Origin: Microcaldota archaeon
GTDB taxonomy: Archaea > Micrarchaeota > Micrarchaeia > Micrarchaeales > CABMGC01
Length of the DNA stretch: 14,233 nt
NCBI GenBank assembly: GCA_030040335.1
Contig: JASHTX010000091.1
Coordinates: 1 to 14,233 of the forward strand
Reading direction: 5' to 3'
Position 1 is the stretch's first letter, and every line of letters starts with the position of its first letter. The translations under genes were made by a program, and so were the position numbers. The notes under the pieces were generated by a model. It did no database searches. It worked only from the letters and a program-made list of their open reading frames with translations, and was not told where the DNA came from. Below are positions 13,660-14,233 of the stretch, piece after piece.

Positions 13660-13672
13660 CAGGCCTAATTGT

Positions 13673-14233
13673 ATGAGAAAGCTGAAGGATTTGTTGCCGG
13701 TCAGGTTTAACGAAAAGAATGGCACAGTGATATGGCTGAACCAGAGAAGGCTGCCTCAAGAGGAAGTATGGAAAGAGAGCTCAAGTCCTGATGATTTTGA
13801 GAGAGCGATAAGAACACTTGAGATAAGAGGGGCGCCGACCATAGGCGTCTACGCCGCTTACTGCATAGCGTCCCTGAGCTTCAACGTTCCGAAAAAAGAG
13901 AAGAGTCAGGTAGCTTACATAAGGAAAAATGCTGAACGCATAAGAGTTGCACGTCCGACTGCAGTAAACCTTGCCTGGGCCGTGACAAAGATGCTTGATG
14001 TAATAAATCCATTAGGTCGGCACGCTGATCCAGAAGCATTACAGGAAACACTGCTTCAAAAGGCGAAGAGCATAGACAAGGGCGAATACGAGTCCGGAAA
14101 GAAGATAGGGGAAGTGGGCAACAGAATCATTGAAGACGGTGATACGATCTTTACGCGCTGCAACACAGGGCCGCTTGCTTGTGCGGGTTCCGGCACTGCT
14201 GCGGCGGTATGGAGAAAGGCGTGGGAGGAAGGC
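13673..14233 (+). CDS. mtnA: MtnA-family sugar-phosphate isomerase, N-terminal part (runs off the window)
   Basis: From the ATG at 13673 the frame stays open for 187 codons to the window edge, about half the usual length of some 340-360 residues. Family blocks are TVIWLNQRRLPQEEV (18-32), TLEIRGAPTIGVYAAYCIAS with substrate-binding Arg52-Gly53 (48-67), RPTAVNLAWAV (94-104), and FTRCNTGPLACAGSGTAAAV with the catalytic-type Cys163 (160-179). The family (related to eIF2B alpha) isomerises 5-methylthioribose-1-phosphate to the ribulose form in methionine salvage; archaeal relatives isomerise ribose-1,5-bisphosphate in AMP degradation. The overall pattern fits MtnA better. The usual THCNxG reads TRCNTG here. 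The catalytic Asp lies beyond the window. The promoter region carries two inverted repeats. Confidence 0.87.
   Translation, partial: MRKLKDLLPVRFNEKNGTVIWLNQRRLPQEEVWKESSSPDDFERAIRTLEIRGAPTIGVYAAYCIASLSFNVPKKEKSQVAYIRKNAERIRVARPTAVNLAWAVTKMLDVINPLGRHADPEALQETLLQKAKSIDKGEYESGKKIGEVGNRIIEDGDTIFTRCNTGPLACAGSGTAAAVWRKAWEEG

Noticed and set aside
13486..13672. Small RNA or box C/D sRNA in the longest intergenic gap
   Set aside because: C-box-like and D-box-like words (TATGATGG, CTGA) occur, but not with the spacing of a C/D RNA, and the region is better explained by promoters and inverted repeats.
1..14233. CRISPR array, tRNA/rRNA genes, insertion sequence or integrated element
   Set aside because: No regularly spaced direct repeats, cloverleaf-like sequence, transposase, integrase or long terminal inverted repeats were seen; gene content and composition look uniform.

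Overview
The window reads as densely packed archaeal chromosome. Archaeal markers are an Alba chromatin protein, an EndoQ-type PHP endonuclease, an adenosine-specific kinase (DUF355 family), a UbiA enzyme of the archaeal lipid type, and an extracytoplasmic Lon-domain protease of the archaeal COG1750 type. TATA boxes sit about 27 nt before several starts, and some of these transcripts look leaderless. Base composition is roughly balanced, with frequent ATA (Ile) and AGG/AGA (Arg) codons. Very short intergenic gaps and convergent overlaps suggest a small genome, possibly DPANN/Micrarchaeota. That placement is inference and not read from a phylogenetic marker.

Layout. Bases 1-225 (-) hold the start of a family 2 glycosyltransferase. 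Divergent from it, 297-3216 (+) encode a radical SAM enzyme and a NodU/CmcH-type O-carbamoyltransferase. A polytopic GT-C type glycosyltransferase follows at 3217-5088, with its ATG abutting the previous stop. These four look like a cell-surface glycan assembly and modification locus. A sequon-rich, C-terminally anchored surface protein (5050-5892, -) overlaps the GT-C gene tail to tail. Next come a PH-domain/zinc-ribbon protein (5961-6500, +), a RdgB/HAM1 nucleotide pyrophosphatase (6493-7053, -), a UbiA prenyltransferase (7114-7980, +), a HIT protein (7952-8401, -), and a membrane-anchored extracytoplasmic Lon-domain protease (8412-10184, -).

A three-gene minus-strand operon then runs adenosine-specific kinase (12723-12235), endonuclease III (12230-11556) and EndoQ (about 11551-10250). 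It combines nucleotide metabolism with two base-damage repair nucleases. A two-CBS protein (12799-13167, +) abuts Alba (13168-13485, -) stop to stop. The window ends inside an MtnA-family isomerase (13673-14233, +).

Architecture. Divergent pairs share one nearly palindromic A/T element (about 253-264, 5929-5936, 7083-7091, 12763-12768). Convergent pairs overlap or abut. No tRNA, rRNA, CRISPR array, insertion sequence or integrase was seen, and no gene-free stretch exceeds 300 bases; the longest is 13486-13672. The best second looks are the carbamoylation/radical SAM glycan locus, EndoQ's missing conventional start codon, the altered iron-sulfur ligand spacing in endonuclease III, the extracytoplasmic Lon protease, and paired inverted repeats around the mtnA promoter.
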